From Firmicutes bacterium UBA5420 (lineage in GTDB: Bacteria; Bacillota; Limnochordia; Darwinibacteriales; Darwinibacteriaceae): DNA of 30,182 nt. The stretch spans positions 24,178-54,359 of the forward strand of contig DHNI01000138.1 of the NCBI GenBank assembly GCA_002409455.1, read 5' to 3'. Shown piece after piece: positions 1 to 7,657 of this stretch. Within the stretch, counting starts at the first letter, position 1; each line of letters opens with the position of its first letter. A model generated the notes under the pieces. The model had not been told where the DNA came from, made no database searches, and saw nothing but the letters and a program-made list of their open reading frames with translations. Made by a program: the position numbers and the translations under genes.

Positions 1-209
1 GCCTTGGGAAACATGAGCCCAATGGTCTTGGTACGCCTCTTTGCCAGATTACTGGCAACCATATGCGGTTGGTAGTTGAATTGGGCTGCCATCTCAAGGA
101 TAAGGGCCTTGGTTTCTGGTTTCACCCTTGGATCGTCAGCTAACGCCCTTGACACCGTCGCTTTAGAATAACCACATTTTTGGGCCAATTCGGCCATGGT
201 GATTTTCAT
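1..209 (-). CDS. LacI-family transcriptional regulator, N-terminal part (cut by window edge)
   Basis: Only the first 69 codons are inside the window; the gene continues beyond base 1. The protein starts MKITMAELAQKCGYSKATVS, a typical LacI helix-turn-helix, followed by RALADDPRVKPETK and the hinge region, then the beginning of the effector domain (TIGLMFPK). Proteins of this family are usually repressors that respond to sugars or sugar phosphates. The ATG at 209 is preceded by an AAGGGG ribosome binding site with about 8 bases spacing, which fixes the start. The gene is divergent from msrB with only about 56 bases between the start codons, so their promoters must overlap each other or the coding ends. 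The target operon cannot be told from this fragment. Confidence 0.93.
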   Translation of the reverse strand, partial: MKITMAELAQKCGYSKATVSRALADDPRVKPETKALILEMAAQFNYQPHMVASNLAKRRTKTIGLMFPK

Positions 210-265
210 CGGAGTACCCCTTTTCATAAGAAATCAAGAAAGGACATACACTAGAGGTAGAGGTG

Positions 266-715
266 ATGGCCATGAAAGAAAAACCATCAAGGGATGAACT
301 GAAAAAGAAGCTCAGCAGGGAACAGTTTCATGTGACCCAAGAAAACGGAACCGAGCCGCCATTCCAAAATGCCTACTGGAACAATGCCAAAGCTGGTATC
401 TATGTAGATGTAGTTTCAGGGGAGCCGCTCTTCTCTTCTACTCACCAGTATGATGCGGGCTGTGGTTGGCCCAGCTTCACCGAACCCATTTCGAAGGATG
501 TCGTAAATTACAATAAAGACAACTCCCACGGGATGATCCGCACCGAGGTACGCAGCACCGATGCGGATTCGCATCTCGGGCATGTCTTTACTGACGGACC
601 CAAAGAAGAGGGAGGACTGCGCTATTGTATTAACAGTGCCGCTCTACGTTTTATTCCCAAAGAGGACTTAAAGAACGAAGGGTATGGCCATCTGACCTAC
701 CTATTCCAAGATTAA
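266..715 (+). CDS. msrB: Peptide-methionine (R)-S-oxide reductase MsrB
   Basis: Reduces the R epimer of methionine sulfoxide in oxidised proteins, using thioredoxin as the usual reductant; cytoplasmic repair enzyme. The 149 residues cover the complete single-domain SelR fold. Seen directly: NGTEPPFQNAYW near the N-terminus, GCGWPSF with Cys66, HGMIRTEVRS, DSHLGHVF and RYCINSAALRF, in which Cys121 is the catalytic cysteine. Cys66 is a likely resolving cysteine. The two CxxC zinc motifs of other MsrB proteins are absent, as in the Bacillus subtilis enzyme. The start is ambiguous: GTG 263, ATG 266 and ATG 272 are all in frame behind two tandem AGAGGT elements; ATG 266 and ATG 272 each have a 6-7 base spacing. 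There is no msrA neighbour in the window. The last 15 bases overlap the end of the convergent HAD gene. Confidence 0.97.
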   Translation: MAMKEKPSRDELKKKLSREQFHVTQENGTEPPFQNAYWNNAKAGIYVDVVSGEPLFSSTHQYDAGCGWPSFTEPISKDVVNYNKDNSHGMIRTEVRSTDADSHLGHVFTDGPKEEGGLRYCINSAALRFIPKEDLKNEGYGHLTYLFQD

Positions 716-1417
716 CTGGATCATCCGGGCTACGCCATGTTCATCATTGCTACCGGTCACATAATCGGCGGCTTCTTTGATGATCTCTGGAGCATTACGC
801 ATAGCCACGCCAAGGCCCGCCCACTGAATCATAGCAAGATCGTTAAAGCCATCGCCAATTGCCACGACTTCATGTGGCTTAATATCCAAAAGGCCAATGG
901 CTTCATCTAGACCTGTTGCCTTGTTGATTCCCTTACGGTTGATCTCAATATTATTGGGTGCCGAAGCAGACACCTCAAACTCACCCCAGCTTGCCACGAG
1001 ATCCCGGAGGCTAGAGATCGTTGCAAGATCGCTGTGATACATCCCAACCTTGAGGAATTCATCGCCTTCGGGCGTCGCCTCATCCACAAAGCTCTTGATC
1101 ACCCAGTACCGGACGCCATGTTTCTCTGCTAACGCTATGAGTCTACGTACGTCATCTGATGAAAGTACATTTCTGGATAAGAGCTGCTCATGGTTCTTCC
1201 AAACTTCAGCACCATTCGATATGATCATGGGCGATGTAGGCAACACTGCGCCCCAATACGGTTCTGACGAAGGACGTCCCCGTCCGGTGGCAAAAGAGAC
1301 GACCAGCCCTGCCTCTTCGGCCTTCTTGATCCAATGGAGGTTTTGTTCTGAGATTTCCCGTTCGTCGTTTAATAAAGTTCCATCCAAATCTAGTGCAATG
1401 AGCTTATAATTACGCAT
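701..1417 (-). CDS. Cof-type HAD-IIB phosphatase
   Basis: A haloacid dehalogenase superfamily hydrolase of the Cof/YidA class, expected to remove phosphate from sugar phosphates or related small metabolites in the cytoplasm. Visible motifs in the 238-residue product: motif I DLDGT with Asp10 and Asp12, motif II around Thr44 (SFATGR), motif III Lys162/Lys166 (RKGINKATGL) and motif IV GDGFNDLAM with Asp189 and Asp193. The C2-type cap lies between motifs II and III. The ATG at 1417 is chosen over the one at 1438 because GGAGGGG sits 4-5 bases before it. The gene starts 23 bases after the stop of the DUF362 gene on the same strand, so the two are probably co-transcribed. The substrate is not predictable. 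Confidence 0.93.
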   Translation of the reverse strand: MRNYKLIALDLDGTLLNDEREISEQNLHWIKKAEEAGLVVSFATGRGRPSSEPYWGAVLPTSPMIISNGAEVWKNHEQLLSRNVLSSDDVRRLIALAEKHGVRYWVIKSFVDEATPEGDEFLKVGMYHSDLATISSLRDLVASWGEFEVSASAPNNIEINRKGINKATGLDEAIGLLDIKPHEVVAIGDGFNDLAMIQWAGLGVAMRNAPEIIKEAADYVTGSNDEHGVARMIQLILE

Positions 1418-1440
1418 GTAGCCCCTCCATGTTTTCATTT

Positions 1441-2538
1441 TTACTCTAGGTTCTTGTGGAGAAAATCTAAGATAGCCTTGCCCGTGGGAGGGCAGCCCGC
1501 CGCGTGGGAGTCAAAACCCCTGGTGCAGCTGCCTATCCCAAGTTCCGAACCCTTTTTTCCTTGAAAGCCCTGACCTATGACTATGGTCTTTGGAATGCGG
1601 TGCAAGAGTCGTCGTTCTCGGAGGCGTCCCAGGGCATGAATAAGACTGCCATAACAGGCGGAACAGGCTTGGTCTTCCCGGACAAACCGAGCCAAGTCGT
1701 CCACTTGCCTAGTTGGTTTGATTCTAGACATTGTATGCTTGGTGTTTAGCACCACGACCTCATTAGATTGCCCATATATATTGCCCACACCAAGCTCTGC
1801 AGCCAGGCAAATGTGGGGGATTTCTTCCGGTTCGTAGCCCAAGAGATGAGCCACGTAAGAATCTACCAAGACAGGGTCTTGGCCCACGATAATGCGATCC
1901 ATTTGTACAGGGTTACCACCCTCTTCGAAGTCCAGATCGCCAAAGAGACCATCCACAATAACTAAATCGGTCTTCAATGCTTTATTCAAATAGGCAATGG
2001 GCTTATGCAGACCCAAAGTGTGAAAGCGGCGCTTTTCGGCATTTGGAATACATCCCTTGAGATTCTTGAGGGCACAGGTGATCTTAGTCTGACAATGACC
2101 TTTGAGTACAGGAAAGTTGATCAGATAATCAATTTCGTTCATGGCATTGCAGATACTTAGTTCCAGTTCTTCCACCTTACGTGAGTGAAACCCGTCTTTC
2201 TGCAAGTCCACTAAGTCAACTCCGTATTTTTCGGCCAGGTCAGCATACCCACACACTTGAAACGCCCGCGCAGTGCTATCACCAACCCAAGAGCCTTCCA
2301 TGATGACCAAGTCACCAAACCCACAAGCTTGTAGGTATTGAATGACTCCCTCCACCACTTTTGGTTCGGTGGTTGCTCCCCCATGAGCAGGACGAGCGAC
2401 CACTAGATTCGGTTTGAGTCCGATCCGCGATCCTGAAGGAATACTCGCCCCAAGATTCATAGCTTCCAAAAGCCCCTGTACCATAGGTATAGGATCTTGG
2501 CCATAGCTCACAAAGATTCTCTGATCTAGATTGGACAT
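1441..2538 (-). CDS. DUF362 domain protein
   Basis: A 365-residue member of the DUF362 family (related in sequence to the domain found next to ferredoxin modules); the biochemical function is not established. Characteristic stretches are GLKPNLVV near residue 45, VIMEGSW, LINFPVLKGHCQTKITCALKNLKG and VDGLFGDLDFEEGGNPV, followed by GQDPVLVDSYVAHLLGY. The C-terminal quarter has two cysteine pairs (ACSACYG and SCTRGF...AGCPPTG) that could bind a metal or an Fe-S cluster; this is inference, no ferredoxin CxxCxxC motif is present. ATG 2538 is preferred because AGGGGG lies about 8 bases upstream. Downstream partner is the HAD phosphatase, 23 bases away; upstream it is divergent from an alpha/beta hydrolase. 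Confidence 0.9.
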   Translation of the reverse strand: MSNLDQRIFVSYGQDPIPMVQGLLEAMNLGASIPSGSRIGLKPNLVVARPAHGGATTEPKVVEGVIQYLQACGFGDLVIMEGSWVGDSTARAFQVCGYADLAEKYGVDLVDLQKDGFHSRKVEELELSICNAMNEIDYLINFPVLKGHCQTKITCALKNLKGCIPNAEKRRFHTLGLHKPIAYLNKALKTDLVIVDGLFGDLDFEEGGNPVQMDRIIVGQDPVLVDSYVAHLLGYEPEEIPHICLAAELGVGNIYGQSNEVVVLNTKHTMSRIKPTRQVDDLARFVREDQACSACYGSLIHALGRLRERRLLHRIPKTIVIGQGFQGKKGSELGIGSCTRGFDSHAAGCPPTGKAILDFLHKNLE

Positions 2539-2685
2539 CACCGCACCCCCTTTTGATGCTTTCGCCAAAAGTAGTCGATGTCCTTCGCGTTCTTGTAGTG
2601 ATGAATCGTTGCTGAGAGACTATGGAGGATTATGGCTGGCGATCTTGAAGTCTCTAGGTTAGAAGAAGTTCCTAGGGGGATGGGA

Positions 2686-3612
2686 ATGCTAAAAGAAATG
2701 TTTTTTTTGAAGATGGAAGACGAGGTGGAGATCTTTGTCCGCGCATGGACTAAGGTCGAGCATCCTTTGGGGGTACTACAAATTGCCCATGGCATGGCCG
2801 AGCATAGCGCCCGGTATGAGCCATTTGCCAAGTTCTGCAATGAGCAGGGCTTCATCGTGGTAGCTAGCGATCACAGGGGGCATGGTCAAACAGGAGAGCG
2901 ATCAGGAGTTATGGGTTATTTTGCTCCGCAAGATGGCTTTGAACGGGTGGTCGATGATCTATATGCCGTTCACACTTGGCTGAGCAGAGAGTTCCCTGAT
3001 CTACCCCAATATCTGATGGGGCATAGCATGGGTTCCTTTTTAACGAGGCGTTATCTGCAAAAGTATGGCACTTCTCTAGATGGGGCTATCTTGATGGGAT
3101 CAGGCGGTGATCCGGGCTTTGCAGTCAAGATTGGCAAGTGTGTGGCCCGCTTGCAGATGCGCAACAATCCTACACGGCCCAGCAAATTATTGGATACGAT
3201 GGCTTTTGGCACCTATAATCGCGGCATTAAACATGCCAAGACGAGGTTTGACTGGCTGTCTAGAGACGAACGGGAAGTGCAAAAATACATCGAGGATCCC
3301 CAGTGCGGATTCATCTGCAGTGCTGGTTTTTTCTTTGATCTATTTACGGGGCTCGAGTTGATTCATGATCCAGATCGGATTCAGCACATTCCCAAAGAGA
3401 TTCCGATTCTAGTTGTGAGCGGTGATGCCGACCCGGTAGGCGGAAATGGTAGAGGCGTTGCCGAGTTTGTTGGCCAGCTCAAGAAAAACCGCATTAGCAA
3501 TGTCCAAATGAAAATGTATCCTGGGGCCAGGCATGAGCTCTTAAAAGAAACAAACAAGAATGAAGTGATGGAAGATCTGCTAAAATGGCTCCAAGAACAA
3601 GTCACGACGTGA
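2686..3612 (+). CDS. Alpha/beta hydrolase, monoacylglycerol lipase/lysophospholipase type
   Basis: A serine hydrolase of the S33/Hydrolase_4 group (COG2267), whose members cleave lysophospholipids or monoacylglycerols. In the 308-residue product the nucleophile elbow is GHSMGS with Ser114; the probable acid is Asp249 in GDADPVG; the base is His283 in GARHELL. The HGMAEHSARY segment near residue 35 supplies the oxyanion-hole region and DHRGHGQT follows the next strand. There is no signal peptide, so it acts in the cytoplasm. The ORF is open from an ATG at 2632 with a very close GGAGG (3-base spacing), but the start at 2686 has AGGGGG at an ideal 6-base distance and gives an N-terminus (MLKEMFFLK) like that of relatives; the longer form, 326 residues, cannot be excluded. 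It is monocistronic and followed by a strong terminator. Confidence 0.9.
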   Translation: MLKEMFFLKMEDEVEIFVRAWTKVEHPLGVLQIAHGMAEHSARYEPFAKFCNEQGFIVVASDHRGHGQTGERSGVMGYFAPQDGFERVVDDLYAVHTWLSREFPDLPQYLMGHSMGSFLTRRYLQKYGTSLDGAILMGSGGDPGFAVKIGKCVARLQMRNNPTRPSKLLDTMAFGTYNRGIKHAKTRFDWLSRDEREVQKYIEDPQCGFICSAGFFFDLFTGLELIHDPDRIQHIPKEIPILVVSGDADPVGGNGRGVAEFVGQLKKNRISNVQMKMYPGARHELLKETNKNEVMEDLLKWLQEQVTT

Positions 3613-3650
3613 AAGACCCCCTTAAGTGGGAGTAGATCCCAAAACCAAGA

Positions 3651-3700
3651 GGAGTGGTGGGTAGCACAGTAATGTGCCGCCTACCACTCCCTTTTGCTTT
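3651..3700 (+). terminator. Intrinsic terminator after the alpha/beta hydrolase gene, possibly bidirectional
   Basis: Bases 3651-3668 and 3673-3690 form an 18-bp stem (with two G-U pairs and one mismatch) closed by a GTAA tetraloop and followed by CTTTTGCTTT. It lies between convergent genes, 39 bases after the hydrolase stop and 31 bases after the stop of the opposite kinase gene, so it could serve both, although the U-tract is better on the plus strand. Confidence 0.85.
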
Positions 3701-3720
3701 CACATCGATTGCTAGCGTTC

Positions 3721-4740
3721 TTAGGCTAAGATTCGACTCAACTGTTGCTTTAGATAAGCAGGATCAAGATACTTCTTTCCACCTGCTACATCCTTAAGCG
3801 GAATAGCCTGTTCACGACCATCAAGTCTAGTTACCATATATCCCGTCTTGCCAGCTAGGGCCAGATCAACGGCTTGATTGGCAAAACTTAAGGCCAGATC
3901 TACATCATATGGCGAAGGTATGCCGCCGCGCAGGAGGTAACCCATGACCTGAACACGGGGTTTGCGACCTGTAGCTTGCTCGTATTTCTCTCCCACAATG
4001 TGGCTAATGCCAGCGGTATACACATTACCGAAAGCATCCTTCCGCAGCTCGCCACGGTCTACATTTTTCAGTTCCACTCCTTCAGATACGATGGCAAGAC
4101 CTGCTCTTCCAGTTCGTTTCTTGAAGTCTTTCATGCTGGAGATCATGTCTTCGAGCTCCATGTGCCCTTCGGGGCACATGCAAGCACAAGCAGGCGTGTT
4201 CATGGCTGTAGCCAATGCCAACCACCCAGCGTCGCGACCCATTACTTCAACAATCATGTCTTTGTCGTGGCCAACATTGCTGTTGATCATACTATTGATA
4301 TAGGTTGATGCTTGTCGCACCGCGGTCTCATAGCCTAGGGTATGATCTGTAAATCGCAGATCATCATCAATTGTCTGGGGCGCTCCCACCACATTGATAC
4401 CTAGTTCGGCCAAATGGGCTGCTACCCCTAGGGTGTCATCGCCGCCCATGCAGATCATGGCGTCGATCTTGCGATCTTCTAGACTGGCCAAAACCAAATC
4501 GATCTGCCCGTCTTTAATGGGATTCTTGCGTTCGCTTCCTAGCATCGTACTTGGTGTATGGCGATGTGGCGCAAGCATACCCCTCGTTAGAGTAATGGCA
4601 TCGTTGTTAACCATACCAAGCCAGCTGCTACGAAAACCGGTCAGGGTATGCCCTTCGTTTTCCAACCGCTTTGCTAGAAAATAGAGAAAATCATTAATGC
4701 CTGCCGAGTCGCCTCCACCAGTCAAAACACCAAAATTCAT
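3721..4740 (-). CDS. Phosphofructokinase-family kinase, PPi-type residue, unusual active site
   Basis: A 339-residue member of the PfkA/PPi-PFK superfamily, normally phosphorylating fructose 6-phosphate in glycolysis. Conserved elements: GGGDSAGIN (residues 8-16, usually GGDxPGxN), GGDDT (99-103), PQTIDDDL (121-128), MGRDAGW (167-173), SEG (219-221) and RGG (271-273). Asp102 replaces the glycine that ATP-dependent enzymes have after GGD, which in this superfamily indicates PPi as donor. However, the lysine that normally accompanies it in PKTIDND is Gln122, and the asparagine of TIDND is Asp126. The classical DR after RGGxPSxxD is DV. Phosphoryl donor and sugar substrate are therefore uncertain. 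ATG 4740 is chosen because GGAGG lies 8 bases upstream; the open frame begins at GTG 4755. Single gene, convergent with the hydrolase. Confidence 0.9.
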   Translation of the reverse strand: MNFGVLTGGGDSAGINDFLYFLAKRLENEGHTLTGFRSSWLGMVNNDAITLTRGMLAPHRHTPSTMLGSERKNPIKDGQIDLVLASLEDRKIDAMICMGGDDTLGVAAHLAELGINVVGAPQTIDDDLRFTDHTLGYETAVRQASTYINSMINSNVGHDKDMIVEVMGRDAGWLALATAMNTPACACMCPEGHMELEDMISSMKDFKKRTGRAGLAIVSEGVELKNVDRGELRKDAFGNVYTAGISHIVGEKYEQATGRKPRVQVMGYLLRGGIPSPYDVDLALSFANQAVDLALAGKTGYMVTRLDGREQAIPLKDVAGGKKYLDPAYLKQQLSRILA

Positions 4741-4846
4741 ATACTCAACCTCCACAATCTATTTTTAATCCTGTGTCACTACATCTGAAACTCCGCAACA
4801 TTCTTTTCGTATTCCGGTATCGTTCTCCTTCTAACTCCAGCCAAAG

Positions 4847-4863
4847 TTAACCTAAAGTTAGCC
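4847..4863. promoter_or_regulatory. Tandem TTAACC/TTAGCC repeat upstream of the phosphofructokinase gene
   Basis: On the plus strand TTAACC (4847-4852) and TTAGCC (4858-4863) are separated by 5 bases, an 11-base period that resembles the direct repeats bound by PhoP-type response regulators. It lies about 107 bases upstream of the kinase start and just after the prolyl oligopeptidase stop. A similar arrangement occurs at 26230. Only two half-sites are visible, so this is a weak call. Confidence 0.25.
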
Positions 4864-4870
4864 TCCGTGC

Positions 4871-6892
4871 CTAAATATTAAATACATTCGCTAAAAACCC
4901 GTAAATATCGCTGTGTTCGTCGATGATTTTGGAAATTGGCTTACCGTGGCCATGGCCAGATTTCGTGTCTACCCTAAGTAAGATAGGTGCTGTTCCTTGC
5001 TGAGCTTCTTGTAAGGTGGCAGTGAACTTAAAGGCATGACCCGGCACAACCCGATCATCGCCATAGGCTGTAGCCACAAGCGTAGCGGGATAATCAGCTG
5101 GCTTGACGTTGTGTAAAGGCGAATACCGATACATGAACGCAAAGTGGTCAGGATTTTCAGGATCACCGTATTCTGGAATCCAGTAGCGCCCCACCGTGAA
5201 TTTGTGAAAACGCAACATGTCTGTGACTGGAACAATGCAGAGCACCGCCCCATAGAGATCAGGTCTTTGGGTCATGCAGGCCGAGACCAAGAGGCCACCG
5301 TTACTGCGCCCTTCAATGGCCAGTTTCTCCCGTCCTGTGTAGCCCTTGGCGATGAGCCACTCCGCGGCTGCAATAAAGTCATCAAAGACGTTCTGCTTTT
5401 TATCAAGCATGCCCGAACGGTGCCATTGATCACCATATTCACTTCCACCCCGTAGGTTCGCAACTGCATAGATACCGCCCATCTCTAACCACAAAATCCG
5501 GGAAGCGGAGAAAGAAGGCGTGACAGAAATATTAAACCCACCATATCCATAGAGCAAGCAAGGGTTATTACCATCAAGCTTCAGCCCTTTGCGGTGCACA
5601 AGATACATAGAAACCTGTGTACCATCTTTGGAGGGATAGAACACTTGGGAGGTTTCAAAGCGCTCCGGGTCAAATTTCAGTTCTTGCTGACCAAAAGAAC
5701 TCAAAGATCGTGTTTTTAGATCGTAGTGTAGATTGACCGCTGGATACAAAAAAGAGGCAAAGGAGATAAAGAGTTCTGTGTGATCTTGCTTTCCTGAAAG
5801 GCTTTCAATATAGCCCATGGTAGGCAAAGAAATGTCTTCTACAAACGCGCCACCACTTTCATAGATGCGCAGCCGGGAATGGGCGTTGTGCATAAAGGAA
5901 ATGACAAACTTACCGTCAATATAACGTCCTTCGGAGATCACATCGTCCTGCTCTGCTAAAACCTCCACCCAGTTTTCCCTGGCGGGATTTTCTATATCAA
6001 TAGAGATAATGCGGCCCCTGGGGGCATGCAAGTCGGTGATAAAATAGAAGGTGGTACCTTCATTCCCCAAGAACTGGTAGGTGGCCTCGCCAGGTTCGAG
6101 TAAACGGACAAAAGTGCCTTCTTCCCCTAGCTTCTTATAATACAAGCCATTGCGCGGTTCGGTGCCAATACGGACGTGCATCAACAAATACTCTTGATCC
6201 GTGGTAAGGAAAGGCGAAAAACCCAGTTCTTTGGCATCTGGCCGCTCAAAGACACAGACATCGCTATCTTGCGATGTACCCAGCGTATGCCAGTATACTT
6301 GGCTATAGTTCACTTCGTCTTCCGGTGACACAGTGCCAGGTTTGGGATAACGGCTATAATAGAAACCCTCATCGCCCACCCATGCCATATTAGTAAACCT
6401 ACACCACTGGATCACTTCACTTAGGTTTTCCTTTTTTTCTAAATCCCGAATGTGTATCGTTTGACGGTCACTGCCAGCGACCGAGACAGTATACGCTAAG
6501 TATTTTGCCCCTTGGTCAAGGGTATAATTACTCATGGCCACTGTGCCATCAGAGCTCCACAAGTTCGGATCTAAGACCACTTCTACCTCGCCGGTCAAGC
6601 CCTTTTGGCGGTAGAGTACTGGTTGGTTTTGTAGACCACTATTCTCTTGGTAAAAATACCATGAGCCAACCTTGCTGGGAATATAGGCACGGGGATAGTC
6701 CCACAGTTCGGTTAGGCGTTTTTTGAGGCCTGCACGGGGATCCACCGCTTCAAAAAACTTTTCTGTGCGTTCGTGCTGCTCGGCCACCCAGGCCTCCACC
6801 TCGGAATCGCTGTTTTCAAGCCACCTATAAGGATCGGCTACGAGTGTTCCGTGAAAATTATCAACAGTGTTGTCCTTCCTTGTTTTCACCAT
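4871..6892 (-). CDS. Prolyl oligopeptidase, family S9A
   Basis: A cytoplasmic serine peptidase that cleaves short peptides after proline. The 673 residues match the family length: an N-terminal segment with the diagnostic VADPYRWLE, a seven-bladed beta-propeller (roughly residues 60-400), and a C-terminal alpha/beta hydrolase domain. The catalytic triad is visible: Ser530 in EGRSNGG, Asp612/613 in YGDDRVVPGHA and His647 in KSGHGHGKP. YGYGGFNIS and NLRGGSEYG are the typical strands before the nucleophile. ATG 6892 is chosen since AAGGAG is 5 bases upstream; the open frame extends 25 codons further without a ribosome binding site. There is no signal peptide. It lies downstream of hsp20 but is separated from it by a terminator, so it probably has its own promoter, which I could not locate with confidence. 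Confidence 0.97.
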   Translation of the reverse strand: MVKTRKDNTVDNFHGTLVADPYRWLENSDSEVEAWVAEQHERTEKFFEAVDPRAGLKKRLTELWDYPRAYIPSKVGSWYFYQENSGLQNQPVLYRQKGLTGEVEVVLDPNLWSSDGTVAMSNYTLDQGAKYLAYTVSVAGSDRQTIHIRDLEKKENLSEVIQWCRFTNMAWVGDEGFYYSRYPKPGTVSPEDEVNYSQVYWHTLGTSQDSDVCVFERPDAKELGFSPFLTTDQEYLLMHVRIGTEPRNGLYYKKLGEEGTFVRLLEPGEATYQFLGNEGTTFYFITDLHAPRGRIISIDIENPARENWVEVLAEQDDVISEGRYIDGKFVISFMHNAHSRLRIYESGGAFVEDISLPTMGYIESLSGKQDHTELFISFASFLYPAVNLHYDLKTRSLSSFGQQELKFDPERFETSQVFYPSKDGTQVSMYLVHRKGLKLDGNNPCLLYGYGGFNISVTPSFSASRILWLEMGGIYAVANLRGGSEYGDQWHRSGMLDKKQNVFDDFIAAAEWLIAKGYTGREKLAIEGRSNGGLLVSACMTQRPDLYGAVLCIVPVTDMLRFHKFTVGRYWIPEYGDPENPDHFAFMYRYSPLHNVKPADYPATLVATAYGDDRVVPGHAFKFTATLQEAQQGTAPILLRVDTKSGHGHGKPISKIIDEHSDIYGFLANVFNI

Positions 6893-6965
6893 TTTCGCTC
6901 CTTTATCATCCATATCATGCTTATTTTCGCCGCAGAAAGCCTGTACCCTCTTTCCAGACCAACAC

Positions 6966-6993
6966 AAAAAAAGAGGGTGATCAACTCACCCTC
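6966..6993 (-). terminator. Intrinsic terminator of the hsp20 gene
   Basis: On the minus strand GAGGGTGA / TCACCCTC form a perfect 8-bp stem (6973-6980 with 6986-6993) with a 5-base loop, followed directly by seven T residues (complement of 6966-6972). It begins 20 bases after the hsp20 stop. Confidence 0.92.
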
Positions 6994-7012
6994 GCAACTT
7001 TACGTGATTCGA

Positions 7013-7429
7013 CTATTGAATTGGAATTTCTCGGTTACTAGGCCCGTCGGCTGCCTTAGGAAACTTCACTTCCAAAACACCATCGGTGTAACTCGCCACC
7101 ACATCTTCAGGGCTCACATTACCTACATAAAAACTACGTTGGCTGGACATTTGCCTTCGTTCACGGCAAATGTAGTTGTCCTTATCTTCCGACTTCATCT
7201 CATCTTGGCGAACTGCTACAGTCAAGTAGCCATCATTGATGGATAGGTTAATGTTCTCCTTCGATAACCCTGGCAGATCTGCTTGCAGAGCATACCCTTC
7301 AGCGGTCTCTTTCACATCCACATTAAAGCCTTGCCAAGAAAACTCGGGCCAGTTGAAAAGCTGCTGAAAGGCCTGTGGAACAAATGCGTCTCCCCTACTG
7401 TGTCTGCGAAATGGCATTAGTCTATACAT
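7013..7429 (-). CDS. Small heat-shock protein, Hsp20/alpha-crystallin family
   Basis: An ATP-independent chaperone that holds unfolding proteins. The 138-residue product has a short variable N-terminus rich in Phe and Arg, an alpha-crystallin domain from about residue 35 (FNVDVKETAEGYALQADLPG ... GVLEVKFPK) and the C-terminal I-x-I oligomerisation motif (REIPIQ). ATG 7429 has AGGAGG 8 bases upstream; the open frame reaches back to 7501 without another good start. Its promoter carries repeats that match the operator of CtsR, the Firmicutes repressor of clp and small heat-shock genes, so induction by heat or protein damage is expected. A strong terminator follows, so it is a single-gene unit. 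Confidence 0.95.
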   Translation of the reverse strand: MYRLMPFRRHSRGDAFVPQAFQQLFNWPEFSWQGFNVDVKETAEGYALQADLPGLSKENINLSINDGYLTVAVRQDEMKSEDKDNYICRERRQMSSQRSFYVGNVSPEDVVASYTDGVLEVKFPKAADGPSNREIPIQ

Positions 7430-7473
7430 GCTAACGACCTCCTCATGTGTTATCTTGCTTAATCCTAGTTTCT

Positions 7474-7501
7474 CATATACATCAGGAAAGGTCAAAGTCA
7501 A
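7474..7501 (-). promoter_or_regulatory. Probable sigma-A promoter of hsp20
   Basis: On the minus strand TTGACT (complement of 7496-7501) and TATATG (complement of 7474-7479) are spaced by 16 bases. The -35 element lies inside the CtsR-like operator, as expected for repression by occlusion. Confidence 0.55.
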
Positions 7502-7512
7502 AGAAGGTCAAT
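7490..7512. promoter_or_regulatory. CtsR-like operator at the hsp20 promoter
   Basis: The CtsR consensus is the heptanucleotide direct repeat RGTCAAA-NAN-RGTCAAA. Bases 7496-7512 read AGTCAAA GAA GGTCAAT, which matches at all but the last position, and a further GGTCAAA (7490-7496) precedes it with one base of overlap. The site overlaps the -35 box. The regulator gene itself is not in this window. Confidence 0.7.
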
Positions 7513-7578
7513 GAAATCGCCCCTGAGGCGGTTTTGCCAGAAAATCGTAAATAAGCTCCGTTTTTCTTGATGTTTCAA

Positions 7579-7595
7579 GGTCAGGAAAGGTCAAC
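7579..7595. promoter_or_regulatory. Second, weaker CtsR-like repeat
   Basis: GGTCAGG AAA GGTCAAC has the same heptamer-3-heptamer spacing as the main operator with three mismatches to consensus. It lies about 150 bases upstream of the hsp20 start, just after the terminator of the preceding gene. Confidence 0.45.
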
Positions 7596-7600
7596 TAAGC

Positions 7601-7631
7601 AGAAAGCCCACAGCAAAGTGTGGACTTTTCT
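7601..7631 (-). terminator. Intrinsic terminator of the diguanylate cyclase-DUF1858 unit
   Basis: Bases 7603-7612 (AAAGCCCACA) pair with 7619-7628 (TGTGGACTTT) around a 6-base loop; the T-rich end of the minus-strand arm (GGGCTTTCT) supplies the U-tract. It lies 27 bases after the DUF1858 stop. Confidence 0.65.
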
Positions 7632-7657
7632 GGCGTGTTGTATATAGGATGCAACAG

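Noticed and set aside
701..1417. HAD phosphatase as the missing phosphoserine phosphatase SerB
   Set aside because: Its motif spacing and C2-type cap place it in the Cof/HAD-IIB group, not the SerB group, and it is far from the serine genes.
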